Shown piece after piece: positions 28,003 through 37,566 of a DNA stretch of 64,000 nt. The translations under genes were made by a program, and so were the position numbers. Numbering within the stretch: the stretch's first letter is position 1; each line of letters starts with the position of its first letter. The stretch comes from Vampirovibrionales bacterium (GTDB lineage: Bacteria; Cyanobacteriota; Vampirovibrionia; Vampirovibrionales; Vampirovibrionaceae). The stretch is taken from the NCBI GenBank assembly GCA_029262635.1, contig JAJCZA010000005.1:618120-682119 (forward strand). The letters run 5' to 3'. The notes beneath the pieces were generated by a model, which saw only the letters and a program-made list of their open reading frames with translations, had not been told where the DNA came from and searched no databases.

Positions 28003-29793
28003 ATGACCCATGTCACATCGTCTGAAACACACTCTTTTGAAACCATCGTCAAGCCACCCCTTGAAAAATGGGCGATTCCTCCCAATATGGCAAATTACGA
28101 CGCCATGTGCGATGACTTTTCTTGGAAGCAAATTGAAAACCAGCTGAAACTGCCCCGAACTAACGGCGTCAATCAGGCTTCTGTTTGTATTGATGGGCAC
28201 CCGCCCGAGGTGATGAAGCGTAACGCCTTAATCTGGATTAGAAAAGATTCAACAACAGGTCAATTTAAAGATGAAACATACACGTTTGAGGATTTGAAAA
28301 GAGAAACCAACCGTTTTGCTAATGTGCTTGTTCAGGCTGGTATCGAGAAAGGCGATCGGGTTTTCACCTTCTTAGAGCGGATTCCAGAAAATTATATTAG
28401 TATTTTTGGCGCTTTGAAAACCGGTGCCGTTGTAGGGCCCTTGTTTTCCGCCTTCGGTCCTGAAGCCATTAAGGATCGGCTTCAGGATAGTCAGGCTCGG
28501 CTTGTCGTAACCAGCCCAGCGTTGAAACCCCGTTTGGATAGTATTCGTGGTGATTTGCCCCATCTCGAAAAAGTGATTGTTGTGGATAGAGACAACACGC
28601 AAACAGACTCGCTGCAAGCCCATGAGTTGGATTATGCTGCCGCCATGGCTGAAGCCTCGGATACCTTTGAGGTTGTCCATACGGATCCTGACGATTATTC
28701 TATTATGCACTATACCTCGGGTACGACGGGTAAACCGAAAGGTGTGGTTCTTTGTCATGGTGCCTTGGTTTCTCAAAGCGCGACAGCGCAGTATGTTCTG
28801 GATTTAAAGCCGGATCGTGACATTTACTGGTGTAGTGCGGATCCTGGCTGGGTCACAGGAACCTCTTATGGCATGTTTGGTCCATGGTCTTTGGGCGCAA
28901 CCCAAATTGTTTACGAAGGCGGTTTTAAAGCGGAAGACTGGTACCGGCTCATGCAGGATTACAAGGTTACCGTCTGGTACACCGCCCCTACCGCCATTCG
29001 GATGTTAATGAAGTCCGGTGAGGCATTGGTCGAGCAATATGATTTATCCTCTCTTCGCCATTTGTGTAGTGTGGGTGAGCCTCTGAATCCAGAGGCCATT
29101 ATTTGGGGACAGGATGTGTTTGGTAAGATCTTCCACGATACTTGGTGGCAAACGGAAACGGGCTGTATGCATATTTGTAATTACCCGTGCCTGGATGTGA
29201 AGCCCGGTTCTATGGGGAAACCGGTTCCTGGGATTACGGCGGGTATTCTGGATGAAGATTGGAATCCGGTTCCGGTTGGCGAAGAGGGCCATCTGGCCTT
29301 AAGACCTAATGCACCGTCGGTTTTAAAAACTTATTGGCATCGTGATGAGGTGTATCAGTCTAAATTTAAAAACGGCTGGTACATCACAGGCGACCGGGCT
29401 AAAGTTGATGATGAGGGTTATTTCTGGTTTATTGGGCGGGATGATGACGTCATCAATACGGCAGGCCATCTCGTTGGACCTTTTGAGGTGGAAAGTGCTC
29501 TGATTGAACACCCGGCTGTGGCAGAAGCGGCGGTTATTGGCAAGCCGGACAAAGAGCGGATGGAAATTATCAAGGCCTTTGTCTCTCTGAAAACCGGCTT
29601 TACGGAAAGTGACGAGTTAATTCAAGAGATTCGTACCTTTGTCCGACATCGGCTAGCGGCCCATGCATATCCTCGAGAAATCGCTGTTCTCCCCGATCTG
29701 CCCAAAACCCGAAGCGGGAAAATTATGCGACGTTTGTTAAAGGCCCGAGAATTGGGCTTGCCTGAGGGCGATACGTCGACGCTAGAAGAATAA
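28003..29793 (+). CDS. acsA: Acetyl-CoA synthetase (AMP-forming, AcsA type)
   Basis: A 596-residue adenylate-forming enzyme that activates acetate to acetyl-CoA. The AMP-binding P-loop YTSGTTGKPKG is at 237-247. The DTWWQTETG motif with its two tryptophans marks the small acyl pocket of acetate/propionate enzymes. The C-terminal domain has YITGDRA, GRDDDVINTAGHLVGPFEVES and the catalytic, acetylatable Lys573 in TRSGKIMRR. The length and GPFEVES hinge resemble Bacillus-type AcsA more than the ~650-residue Acs. Propionate use is possible. It is monocistronic, with the convergent RDD gene 28 bases downstream. Confidence 0.9.
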   Translation: MTHVTSSETHSFETIVKPPLEKWAIPPNMANYDAMCDDFSWKQIENQLKLPRTNGVNQASVCIDGHPPEVMKRNALIWIRKDSTTGQFKDETYTFEDLKRETNRFANVLVQAGIEKGDRVFTFLERIPENYISIFGALKTGAVVGPLFSAFGPEAIKDRLQDSQARLVVTSPALKPRLDSIRGDLPHLEKVIVVDRDNTQTDSLQAHELDYAAAMAEASDTFEVVHTDPDDYSIMHYTSGTTGKPKGVVLCHGALVSQSATAQYVLDLKPDRDIYWCSADPGWVTGTSYGMFGPWSLGATQIVYEGGFKAEDWYRLMQDYKVTVWYTAPTAIRMLMKSGEALVEQYDLSSLRHLCSVGEPLNPEAIIWGQDVFGKIFHDTWWQTETGCMHICNYPCLDVKPGSMGKPVPGITAGILDEDWNPVPVGEEGHLALRPNAPSVLKTYWHRDEVYQSKFKNGWYITGDRAKVDDEGYFWFIGRDDDVINTAGHLVGPFEVESALIEHPAVAEAAVIGKPDKERMEIIKAFVSLKTGFTESDELIQEIRTFVRHRLAAHAYPREIAVLPDLPKTRSGKIMRRLLKARELGLPEGDTSTLEE

Positions 29794-29821
29794 GCGAGAA
29801 AAATGACGAATTAGAACCCAC

Positions 29822-30646
29822 TTAAAAGCTGTTACTCTGGGTTTCGAGCTGATGCAGGTGATCTTGATGGCCAAAGTACAGAGTGGTTAATAGCTCTGGG
29901 GTTTCAGCCATGGTGTCGGATAAATCCAGACGGTTTTTAAAGTAAATGCGAAAATCATTCTCTAGCGTGTTCTGAGCATCCTTAAACAGTCTTTTTTTTC
30001 TTACCAGATAATGGTGGAGGGTATCAAACTCTTCTGGTGTTAAGTGTTTGGAAAGGTTTAAAAGAAACGGTTCTGTTGCTTCCAGCTCAGGGCGGTCAAT
30101 GGGCACATGCCATTTTTTACTGACCGGTATCCGCCCAATTTTCTGGTTGTTAATTACAAGGGTTGAGGCGATAAAGTCTCCGAACCGTTTTTCCCGTCGG
30201 GAAAACATCATGGGCAACAGGCCAACGGCTGATCCCCAAACATCGATAATGCGGAACAGGTTCCGGCCAAAGGCTTCCCAAAATCCGATGGGTTCGCCCT
30301 GATTACGCACGACTCGGATGTTGAGCAGGTATTTCCCAACGGTTTGACCGTTCCAAAGCCATTCCTGAAGGAACTGCACGCCAAACATGGTAAAAAACGA
30401 ACCTAAGTAAAACACGGTTTGTCCAATTTCGGCTAATATTTTGCCTTGACGACTGAGAAATAGCATCACAACAAGCACGATCACCCATAAAATGCCCATT
30501 AAAAACAGGTCGATGAGCATGGCAAAAATGCGGTTGCCCACCCCGGCCAATTCAATCTCTACAAAGGAATGTTCGGCGGTTTCAATGGTGTGGAGTGAGC
30601 GAATATCCATTAACTCACGAGATGAAGTGAGGGTGTTTGTTGTCAT
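29822..30646 (-). CDS. RDD family membrane protein (SpoIIM-associated)
   Basis: A 274-residue RDD protein. The first half holds the family core: VGNRIFAMLIDLFLMGILWV (~36-55), a second membrane segment (~80-95), and WLWNGQTVGKYLLNIRVV, then FGRNLFRIIDVWGSAVGLLP and SRREKRFGDFIASTLVI. The last ~100 residues are a soluble helical tail. It is divergent from the SpoIIM gene, with 106 bases between starts; RDD and SpoIIM proteins are commonly neighbours of MoxR/DUF4129 clusters, so this pair probably belongs functionally with the 17.8-20.9 kb genes. Biochemical role unknown. Confidence 0.85.
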   Translation of the reverse strand: MTTNTLTSSRELMDIRSLHTIETAEHSFVEIELAGVGNRIFAMLIDLFLMGILWVIVLVVMLFLSRQGKILAEIGQTVFYLGSFFTMFGVQFLQEWLWNGQTVGKYLLNIRVVRNQGEPIGFWEAFGRNLFRIIDVWGSAVGLLPMMFSRREKRFGDFIASTLVINNQKIGRIPVSKKWHVPIDRPELEATEPFLLNLSKHLTPEEFDTLHHYLVRKKRLFKDAQNTLENDFRIYFKNRLDLSDTMAETPELLTTLYFGHQDHLHQLETQSNSF

Positions 30647-30752
30647 TGGCTTTTATGGGGTTCTCCGGCATAATAAAAGAGCGTTATGATGCTTTTCCAT
30701 TTAATTGATCATACCCTACTTACTAAGATATTGAAGACAGGATTCTGAGGCA

Positions 30753-31721
30753 ATGAACCTGAAACGCTGGGTTTTAAATCGAGAAAAAGAATGGATACGT
30801 TTGGAGCAGTTGTTGGAGTTGTCAGAAAACAATATTCAACGCTTGTCTCCCGAGGAAATTCGAGACCTGGGATTTATGTATCGCAGTGCAATCCAGGATT
30901 TGTCCCGGGTTCGTTCTTCCCGTGAGTATCAGCATTTGGTTCCTTATTTAAACAATCTGGTCCAGCGGGTTCATGCCAAGGTTTACGAGAAACCGCCCAC
31001 CCGCCTGCGTGACATCGTGACGTTTTTCTTCGTCAGTTTTCCTCAGTGTGTCCGAAAAAATGGTGGGATCATTTTTTTAGCCTTTCTCACCTTTGCTCTG
31101 GGCTCGGCTTTGTCTATGACAACAATTCACCTGGATCCGTCCACGTCTTCCTTTTTTTTGCCGCCTGCGGTGATTGATCAAGTGGCTGAAGGCAAGTTAT
31201 GGATGGACAACATTGAAGCGGGGACATCCAAGTCGAGTATGCTAATGACCAATAACGTTCAGGTGGCTTTTAAGGCCTATGTTGGCGGCCTCTTGTTCGG
31301 CATAGGTTCGCTGTTTGTTCTGTTTTTTAATGGGCTTTTCGCCTTTGGCGGCCCTTTACAAATTTGTATCCAGTACGGCATGGGCGAAAAGCTCTTGCTC
31401 TTTATGCTACCCCATGGGGTTATCGAGCTAACCACGATCTTTATTTCGGGGGGCGCCGGGATGGTCATTGGTCTGGCCATGTTATTTCCGGGAGATAAAC
31501 CCCGTTGGCAAAATGTACGAGAAAAAGCCCGCGAATCTTTTATTTTAATTGCAGGCTGTGTGTTTTTATTGGTGATTGCCGGCATTATTGAAGGCATGGT
31601 GTCCCTCAATAAAGACGTTCCCGATCTGATCCGAATTGTGGTTTCGGCCACATCGGCGGTTTTATTATTTAGTTATCTCTTTTTGTCGGGCCGTCATGTT
31701 GCTGAGTCTCTTCCGGAATAA
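30753..31721 (+). CDS. SpoIIM-family membrane protein
   Basis: A 322-residue protein of the stage II sporulation M family. The cytoplasmic N-terminal part (~1-95) includes WIRLEQLLELSENNIQRLSP and LGFMYRSAIQDLSRVRS, typical of the non-sporulating members, and five to six hydrophobic segments follow from ~105 to the end, with PHGVIELTTIFISGGAGMVI as the family core. In Bacillus SpoIIM works with cell wall hydrolases at the sporulation septum; in this diderm no other spore gene is seen, so a general envelope role is likely. TGAGG precedes the ATG. Its last 53 bases overlap the convergent phosphoesterase. Confidence 0.85.
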   Translation: MNLKRWVLNREKEWIRLEQLLELSENNIQRLSPEEIRDLGFMYRSAIQDLSRVRSSREYQHLVPYLNNLVQRVHAKVYEKPPTRLRDIVTFFFVSFPQCVRKNGGIIFLAFLTFALGSALSMTTIHLDPSTSSFFLPPAVIDQVAEGKLWMDNIEAGTSKSSMLMTNNVQVAFKAYVGGLLFGIGSLFVLFFNGLFAFGGPLQICIQYGMGEKLLLFMLPHGVIELTTIFISGGAGMVIGLAMLFPGDKPRWQNVREKARESFILIAGCVFLLVIAGIIEGMVSLNKDVPDLIRIVVSATSAVLLFSYLFLSGRHVAESLPE

Positions 31722-32562
31722 AATCAAATACGGCGATTTCAGGCTCGGCGTTATATCGAAAACGAGGGAAAGCCCGTTTGTAGGATAAAAAATTCATATA
31801 AAAAGCGGCGGCCCCTAATCCGCTGGTGACATAGAGCTTTATTTTGTTTTTTTCATAAAACCCGTAACGATACTTCATCTTGAAGACATAGCGATAAATG
31901 GGTTTTAAGAAAGGCAGGTAAAAGTGTCCAGCATGGGTGTGGCCGGATAAAACTAAATCAACAGGTGAGTCAGCCTGCTGTGTCACCACATCAAAATGAA
32001 GGGGGTTGTGGGCCAGCATGATCACGGGTGCCTTTTTTTTTGTTTGAGAGAGGGGAGGAAGTCCTGAAAGGGCTTTTGTTAGATCCGGTTTGCCATATTT
32101 ATAGTCATCCAGTCCAACAAGCCAGAGTTTTGTGTCCGATTGCCCATGGCGGGGCTCAAGGCCGATGTGGTTATTGACCAATAAATGATAGCCGGATGAC
32201 TCGAGCATTTGTCGAATGGCTTGACTTCGTTTTCCATCGGCGTAATCGTGGTTTCCGAGTACGGCATATTTGCCGTAAGGCGCACTAAGCAAGGATAAGA
32301 ATTCTCCTGCCTGCTCGATATAGTCGCTTCCATAGTGGATAAGATCGCCGGTGGAGACAATGAGGTGAGGGGCCCACTTCTGAATTTCATCCAACACCCT
32401 TTGGTAGTAGTGACTCTCGGTGTATTCATAAAAATGGAGGTCCGAAACCTGTACTAAACGAAATGAGGATTCTCCCGGTGGCACGAAAGAGGGGGAAAGT
32501 CCTGATAGTGGAATCACATGGCGCGAGACTTTTAAATCGTTATGGGTTAAAAAGGAAAACAT
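31669..32562 (-). CDS. Calcineurin-like metallophosphoesterase (YkuE/YaeI type)
   Basis: A 297-residue metallophosphoesterase with a full set of metal ligands: Asp41 and His43 (SDLHF), Asp73 (TGDLIHYG), Asn104-His105 (LGNHDY), and later LAHNP and SGHTHAGH. A signal peptide is not obvious, but the basic C-terminal region (KMKYRYGFYEKNK) could hold it at the membrane. Related enzymes act on lipids or lipid-linked phosphates such as UDP-diacylglucosamine; the substrate here is unknown. Its 3' end overlaps the SpoIIM gene on the other strand by 53 bases. Confidence 0.88.
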   Translation of the reverse strand: MFSFLTHNDLKVSRHVIPLSGLSPSFVPPGESSFRLVQVSDLHFYEYTESHYYQRVLDEIQKWAPHLIVSTGDLIHYGSDYIEQAGEFLSLLSAPYGKYAVLGNHDYADGKRSQAIRQMLESSGYHLLVNNHIGLEPRHGQSDTKLWLVGLDDYKYGKPDLTKALSGLPPLSQTKKKAPVIMLAHNPLHFDVVTQQADSPVDLVLSGHTHAGHFYLPFLKPIYRYVFKMKYRYGFYEKNKIKLYVTSGLGAAAFYMNFLSYKRAFPRFRYNAEPEIAVFDFIPEETQQHDGPTKRDN

Positions 32563-32602
32563 CTTAGCCTTATTGTACCCGACTCAAAACCTTTGGTTCT
32601 AT

Positions 32603-33577
32603 TTACTTCCCTCCAAAAAAGGTGCCCATCGCAGTAATGACCATTGGCCCCATCAACACGATAAACAGAGGCGGGAAAATAAATAGAACCAAAGGAAAGG
32701 TCATTTTGATGCTGGCTTTGGAGGCCAGCTCTTCGGCCGCTTGTCGTCGTCGGGTTCTGACATCATCGGCATAAATACGTAACGCCTCTGCGATACTTGT
32801 TCCCAATTTATCGGCTTGGACAATCATGTTGCACAATGAGTTTAGTTCGTCGACACCTGCTCGGGTCCCCAGGTTACTAAAGGCTTCGGATCGACTAATT
32901 CCAGCGTTTAGCTCTTTTGTGACACGCTGAAATTCAAGTGAAATATCGGGTGCCATTCTTTTGGTTTCTTCTCCAACGCGCTGAATTGTGGAATCCAGTC
33001 CAAGACCGGCTTCCACACAAACGACCATTAAGTCCAGTGTGTCGGGCAATGTATATCGAATTTCAGTTTTTCGCTTGCCTGCTTCCAGCTTCAAACCGAG
33101 AGGTGGGATATAACGACCCACAACGACACCGCCAAATAGACCAACAAAACCCCATATTAAAGCCTGAGCAAAGCCCATGGTTGTTAGGCTCAGAAGAAAA
33201 GCAATACCTGCCAGTACGATGCCGATGACGAGGCCGGTTGCGATTTGAATTGCTAAAAAGCGCCACACGGCTTTATCAGAGTCGCTTTTTCCAGCTTCGG
33301 TTAATAGGGCTTTAATTTGTATTTGGTGTGAATAATTGTTTGAATAAAAGGAGCGAGAAATTGGTTCGACTAGTTTAATCAGTGTCTCTAGTATCAGGTC
33401 ACGATCTTTTGCCCCGCCAATTTCGTCTCTCGATTTTAAGGCTCGTAAACGGGCATGTACGGGATTCTCTTCGGGCACGATTACAGAGAGCAAGCCCAAT
33501 ACCAAAACAAAAGCTGCAACAGCGAGTAAGCCTGCGGCCATAAAAATCATAAGGGTTTGGGTGTTATCGTTATCCAA
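32603..33577 (-). CDS. tadC: Tad pilus inner-membrane platform protein TadC
   Basis: A 324-residue GspF-type membrane protein. An N-terminal membrane segment (IFMAAGLLAVAAFVLVLGLL) is followed by a pair near 105-150 and by the type II secretion F domain, with YTLPDTLDLMVVCVEAGLGLD and a C-terminal membrane hairpin (FPLVLFIFPPLFIVLMGP). With TadB it forms the platform on which the Flp pilus is assembled. It is the last gene of the six-gene Tad operon seen here, 24 bases after tadB. Confidence 0.9.
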   Translation of the reverse strand: MDNDNTQTLMIFMAAGLLAVAAFVLVLGLLSVIVPEENPVHARLRALKSRDEIGGAKDRDLILETLIKLVEPISRSFYSNNYSHQIQIKALLTEAGKSDSDKAVWRFLAIQIATGLVIGIVLAGIAFLLSLTTMGFAQALIWGFVGLFGGVVVGRYIPPLGLKLEAGKRKTEIRYTLPDTLDLMVVCVEAGLGLDSTIQRVGEETKRMAPDISLEFQRVTKELNAGISRSEAFSNLGTRAGVDELNSLCNMIVQADKLGTSIAEALRIYADDVRTRRRQAAEELASKASIKMTFPLVLFIFPPLFIVLMGPMVITAMGTFFGGK

Positions 33578-33601
33578 TTTTGAATACCTGTTTTTGCTTT
33601 C

Positions 33602-34612
33602 TTATACTCGAATTTCAATGACTTTTTTCATAATAAAAAACCCAATACATTGCATGATGCCAGCCACAACAAGCATAATATGGCCAATCTCATTTTCGAT
33701 TAAGGGAGCAACATAATCCGGCATAAATAAGGACAAGAAACCGAATAGGGCTACAGGCGCTCCACCTAAAACGTATCCAGTCATTCGGGATTGTCCGGTC
33801 AGTGCCGAGATTTGGCCTTTTAGTTTGAACCGTTCTCGAATGGTATAGCCGAGCTTGTCAAGGACTTCGGCCAAGTTACCGCCAGCCTCCCGTTGAATCA
33901 AAACGGCTGTTGTGAGCATACGGACATCAGGCAGGTCAACACTTTCAACCATTCGTCCCATGGCTTCTTTAACAGGGATTCCCATATTGATATCATTCAC
34001 CATCGCCAGAAATTCGCTTGCGATGGGATCTTTCATTTCATAGCCGACGACGCCGATGGCGGCTTGAAACGAATGGCCAGCCCGAAGAGAACTGGTTACG
34101 AGGCTTAATGCTTCGGGGAGTTGTTTTGTAAATGTGGCCAGTCGTTGATTTTTTCGAAAACTGAGTGCAAAAATAGACAGTACAGGGATGCTAAGAGACA
34201 TCAGAAGAAAAATAAAACTTTTACTGACCAGAAATAGGATAAACCCAATGCCAAAAGGACCGGCCATAAAATAAATGATAAACTTATCCACGGGCATTAA
34301 GAGTCCAGCTTGTAACAAATTCTTTTTAAGTGTGCTGGTAAAACTGTATTTTTCGAGTAGCTTTCCGAGTGCGGCATTATCATAGGTTTTATCCCGAAAC
34401 ATATCACCTAAATGCCTTTCTTTTAATTCACTCCGCCGGAGCTGTTCTTCATTGTGTTGCACTTTGATTTTAGAAAGACGTTGTTGCATAAACGTGGGCT
34501 CAGGGCTTAAAAAGGCTTGCAGAAAGTACAGTGCGGCTCCGATTAAAAGAGCCAATAGGCCAAAAACAACGACAATGGCGACAAACATGAGCAATGTTGA
34601 TGAATCTGCCAT
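33602..34612 (-). CDS. tadB: Tad pilus inner-membrane platform protein TadB
   Basis: A 336-residue GspF-type protein, paralogous to TadC. It has an N-terminal membrane segment (~9-32), a central membrane pair (~115-160), and the F domain with QLPEALSLVTSSLRAGHSFQ, then MLTTAVLIQREAGGNLAEVL and a C-terminal membrane hairpin. It lies between the ATPase gene and tadC on the same strand, with 72 and 24 bases separating them, matching the usual cpaF-tadB-tadC order. Confidence 0.9.
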   Translation of the reverse strand: MADSSTLLMFVAIVVVFGLLALLIGAALYFLQAFLSPEPTFMQQRLSKIKVQHNEEQLRRSELKERHLGDMFRDKTYDNAALGKLLEKYSFTSTLKKNLLQAGLLMPVDKFIIYFMAGPFGIGFILFLVSKSFIFLLMSLSIPVLSIFALSFRKNQRLATFTKQLPEALSLVTSSLRAGHSFQAAIGVVGYEMKDPIASEFLAMVNDINMGIPVKEAMGRMVESVDLPDVRMLTTAVLIQREAGGNLAEVLDKLGYTIRERFKLKGQISALTGQSRMTGYVLGGAPVALFGFLSLFMPDYVAPLIENEIGHIMLVVAGIMQCIGFFIMKKVIEIRV

Positions 34613-34684
34613 GATGCTAAGTCCTTACTTTGTATGCCATTGTTTTACACACTCACTTCTGTTTTGAAAAAATTTTAGCAAAAG

Positions 34685-36283
34685 TTACATTGAATCTCGA
34701 CGCTTTAGAATATCCCGAAGACTCTCTCCATTCGAGGGAATTTTGGGGGCAGGACGACTACTAACCTCTGTAGTTTTTAATTCTTCATCCGGTTGTGTCT
34801 CGGGTTCTTTTGATAAAGGCTCATCGATAGCTATTCCCAAAACATCGCGAGCCGACTGCTTTTCAAAATATTCTAACGGTAAATCAATATTTTTTATTTT
34901 GCACAGTTCGGCGAACCGGGGCCGAACCCCGGTTGCGACGTGGGCCCCAATAATTTTCCCATCACTATCCAGTCCAATTTGTTCATATTTAAAAATTTCC
35001 TGCATGGTAATCATGTCCCCTTCCATGCCAATAACTTCAGCGATGCTGGTGGTTTTACGAGAGCCATCCATGAGACGGCTCACCTGAACAATCAGATGAA
35101 CGGCAGAAGCAATTTGTTGTTTAATGGCTTTTTCAGGTAAAGGGTTATCATTCATTAAACACATGGTCTGGATACGGGAAATAGCGTCTCGAGGTGTATT
35201 GGCGTGAAGTGTTGTTAGGGAACCATCGTGGCCTGTGTTCATGGCTTGAAGCATGTCTAGCGTTTCCCCACCACGACACTCACCGACAATAATACGATCG
35301 GGGCGCATCCGCAACGAGTTAATCAAGAGTTTCCGAATCGGGATGGCTCCTTCGCCTTCAATGTTGGCAGGGCGAGATTCCAAACGGACTACATGCTCTT
35401 GTTGGAGCTGAAGTTCTGCCGCGTCTTCCATGGTGACAATACGCTCATCATTAGCAATTAATGCGGATAAGCTATTGAGCATGGTTGTTTTACCTGACCC
35501 CGTACCTCCAGAAATAACAACATTTAAATGAACCTTAACGGCGGCAATCAATGTCTCGGCCATGGCCTTGGTCATAGACCCCCAACCCAGCAATTTATCG
35601 AGTGTTCCTGCATCGGCTTTAAATTTTCGGATGGTCACCGCTGCTCCATCAATGGAGAGTGGTGGAATAATCGCATTAAAACGGGAACCATCGTATGGCT
35701 GACCGTCTGCTTTAATTCGTGCATCAACCAAAGGCGTTCGTTCATCGACCCGACGACCAACAGAGGAAACAATCCGCTCAATGACATGCATGAGGTGGTC
35801 GTTATCTTTAAATCGGATACTGGTCAACTCTAGTTTGCCGTTTTTTTCCACAAATACTTTATTGGGGCCATTGATCATAATCTCGGAAATAATTGGGTCG
35901 TGGAGTAAGCACTCAATGGGGCCATGGCCCATAATTTCTTCAACCAGCTCCCGAACCAGCACTTCGCGCTCAGGGCGGCTCATTGGAATTTTATCGATTT
36001 GTAAAAACTGCTCTAAAAATTGATGAGCTGCTGTCGTAATTTCGCTGGCATCCAGATTGTCATCTGGACCAATATTCATGTTATCCACTAATTTGCTGTG
36101 GATTTTTGATTTCAGGTCCTCAAACCGTTCACTCTTTGTGGTGACCTTATTTTCGTCTTGTTCGTTCATCAAGGGAGAGGGACTTCCGGAAGACACCAAT
36201 CCGCTAGGCTCGTTCGTGGGTTCAGAAGGAAGACCTGTCCGTTGACTTTTATTCGCTTGATTGAGTCGATCCCGAAGTGACAT
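34685..36283 (-). CDS. cpaF: Tad pilus secretion ATPase CpaF/TadA
   Basis: A 532-residue ATPase of the VirB11/PulE superfamily that powers Flp pilus assembly. The N-terminal ~55 residues are low-complexity and polar. Next come the CpaF N-domain (~80-230) and the ATPase core with Walker A GGTGSGKT (259-266), the aspartate/Walker B stretch [15 protein letters not shown], and the histidine-box [18 protein letters not shown]-terminal tail of ~60 residues is charged and Pro-rich. It lies 26 bases downstream of cpaE. Confidence 0.95.
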   Translation of the reverse strand: MSLRDRLNQANKSQRTGLPSEPTNEPSGLVSSGSPSPLMNEQDENKVTTKSERFEDLKSKIHSKLVDNMNIGPDDNLDASEITTAAHQFLEQFLQIDKIPMSRPEREVLVRELVEEIMGHGPIECLLHDPIISEIMINGPNKVFVEKNGKLELTSIRFKDNDHLMHVIERIVSSVGRRVDERTPLVDARIKADGQPYDGSRFNAIIPPLSIDGAAVTIRKFKADAGTLDKLLGWGSMTKAMAETLIAAVKVHLNVVISGGTGSGKTTMLNSLSALIANDERIVTMEDAAELQLQQEHVVRLESRPANIEGEGAIPIRKLLINSLRMRPDRIIVGECRGGETLDMLQAMNTGHDGSLTTLHANTPRDAISRIQTMCLMNDNPLPEKAIKQQIASAVHLIVQVSRLMDGSRKTTSIAEVIGMEGDMITMQEIFKYEQIGLDSDGKIIGAHVATGVRPRFAELCKIKNIDLPLEYFEKQSARDVLGIAIDEPLSKEPETQPDEELKTTEVSSRPAPKIPSNGESLRDILKRRDSM

Positions 36284-36309
36284 AAAATGATAACCTTTTT
36301 ATTGACCCT

Positions 36310-37527
36310 TTATTTGCCAAACATGGAGAATAGGTTTTTTTTGCCCGCTTTTAGCGAAGAGGCATTGGTTGGTATCTTTGTGCTTCCTTGAATTAACCCG
36401 GTTATTTGACGAGAAAAATCGAGGAAATTTTGATAAACGGTTTTTCCATTTTCTAGCGAATTAATGGGAACCCCTCGGTTAATAGCGGTCATAATTGAAA
36501 AATAATTGTTTGGAATTTTCCAAAAGACATCATGTTCCAGTGTCTGTTCTACATCATCAATAGTAATCTCTTCGTCCGGGACATAGCGGTTTACAATGAG
36601 TTTCACTTTTTCCTTGTCATAGCCGAGTCGTTCAAATAGCGTTAAAACTCTTTGACTGCTACGGATACAAGGTAAATTGACCATGGAAACCAGAAGGATA
36701 TTATCCGCTAAATCTAATGCAGTTAGGGTTTTTGAGTCAAATGAGGTGGTGGTGTCGATCACCACGTATTCAAACGTTGCTTTTAACACGGTTAAAACCG
36801 TATTAATTTGGTCTGCCGTTACTTCTTCGGCTTCTTCCACATGAAGCGGATCGGCTAAAATGTATAAATTGGATTGATCATAACGAAAGTTGGCCAATGA
36901 GGTTTCCAAGTAAGTGGCATCGACCCGTCCAATATTCTTGGCGATATCCACAATAGTTTGCTTGGGAATCACGTCAAGAAAGGTGGTAATGTCCCCTAGC
37001 TGAAGGTTTAAATCAACCAGAGCCACGGGCTTATCTGTAATTTCAGAGAGTGCCAATGCGGTATTTACCGCGATGGTTGTTTTCCCTAAGCCACCTTTGT
37101 TGCTGAATACGGTTAGAATACGGCCGCTTGTATCCCCTCCGACATCAACACTCAACGAACGTCGGTGTTTGACGACTAACTCTTCCAGTGCTTCTAGGGT
37201 AAAGGGGCGTTGCAAAAACTCTCGGGCTCCGGCTTGCATACACTCCATAATCGTCTGCATATCCATTTGATCACCGGAGGTCACCACCATGATCTCTTTA
37301 AAATAAGTCGAAATTCGTGTCATAATCTCCAGGCTTTTGGTCTGATCTTCCCGGAGATCCACAAATACCATGTCGGGTCGGTTTTGCCGAACCAGTTCAT
37401 AGCCATAAATTAAACTATCTGTTTCAGCTAGAATTTCAACAATGCCGAGTTCATTATAGGCGTCTCGGATGGCGGCTCTTGCTTCCGGATCGTGTTCAAT
37501 AATAATGGCTGTAAAGATTTTACCCAT
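36310..37527 (-). CDS. cpaE: Tad pilus localisation ATPase CpaE/TadZ
   Basis: A 405-residue protein with an N-terminal receiver-like domain (~1-120) and a MinD/ParA-like ATPase domain. In the receiver, Glu11/Asp13 and the phospho-acceptor position Asp57 are present, but the conserved lysine is replaced by Arg107 (FLQRPF), so normal phosphorylation signalling is doubtful. The deviant Walker A is NKGGLGKTT with Lys144 and Lys149, followed by LVDLNLQLGDITTFL. CpaE/TadZ places the pilus machine in the cell. It sits between the secretin and cpaF genes. Confidence 0.92.
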   Translation of the reverse strand: MGKIFTAIIIEHDPEARAAIRDAYNELGIVEILAETDSLIYGYELVRQNRPDMVFVDLREDQTKSLEIMTRISTYFKEIMVVTSGDQMDMQTIMECMQAGAREFLQRPFTLEALEELVVKHRRSLSVDVGGDTSGRILTVFSNKGGLGKTTIAVNTALALSEITDKPVALVDLNLQLGDITTFLDVIPKQTIVDIAKNIGRVDATYLETSLANFRYDQSNLYILADPLHVEEAEEVTADQINTVLTVLKATFEYVVIDTTTSFDSKTLTALDLADNILLVSMVNLPCIRSSQRVLTLFERLGYDKEKVKLIVNRYVPDEEITIDDVEQTLEHDVFWKIPNNYFSIMTAINRGVPINSLENGKTVYQNFLDFSRQITGLIQGSTKIPTNASSLKAGKKNLFSMFGK

Positions 37528-37566
37528 TGATTTTAGTTCCTGTTAACTGTTTTTCGAATGATTCGA

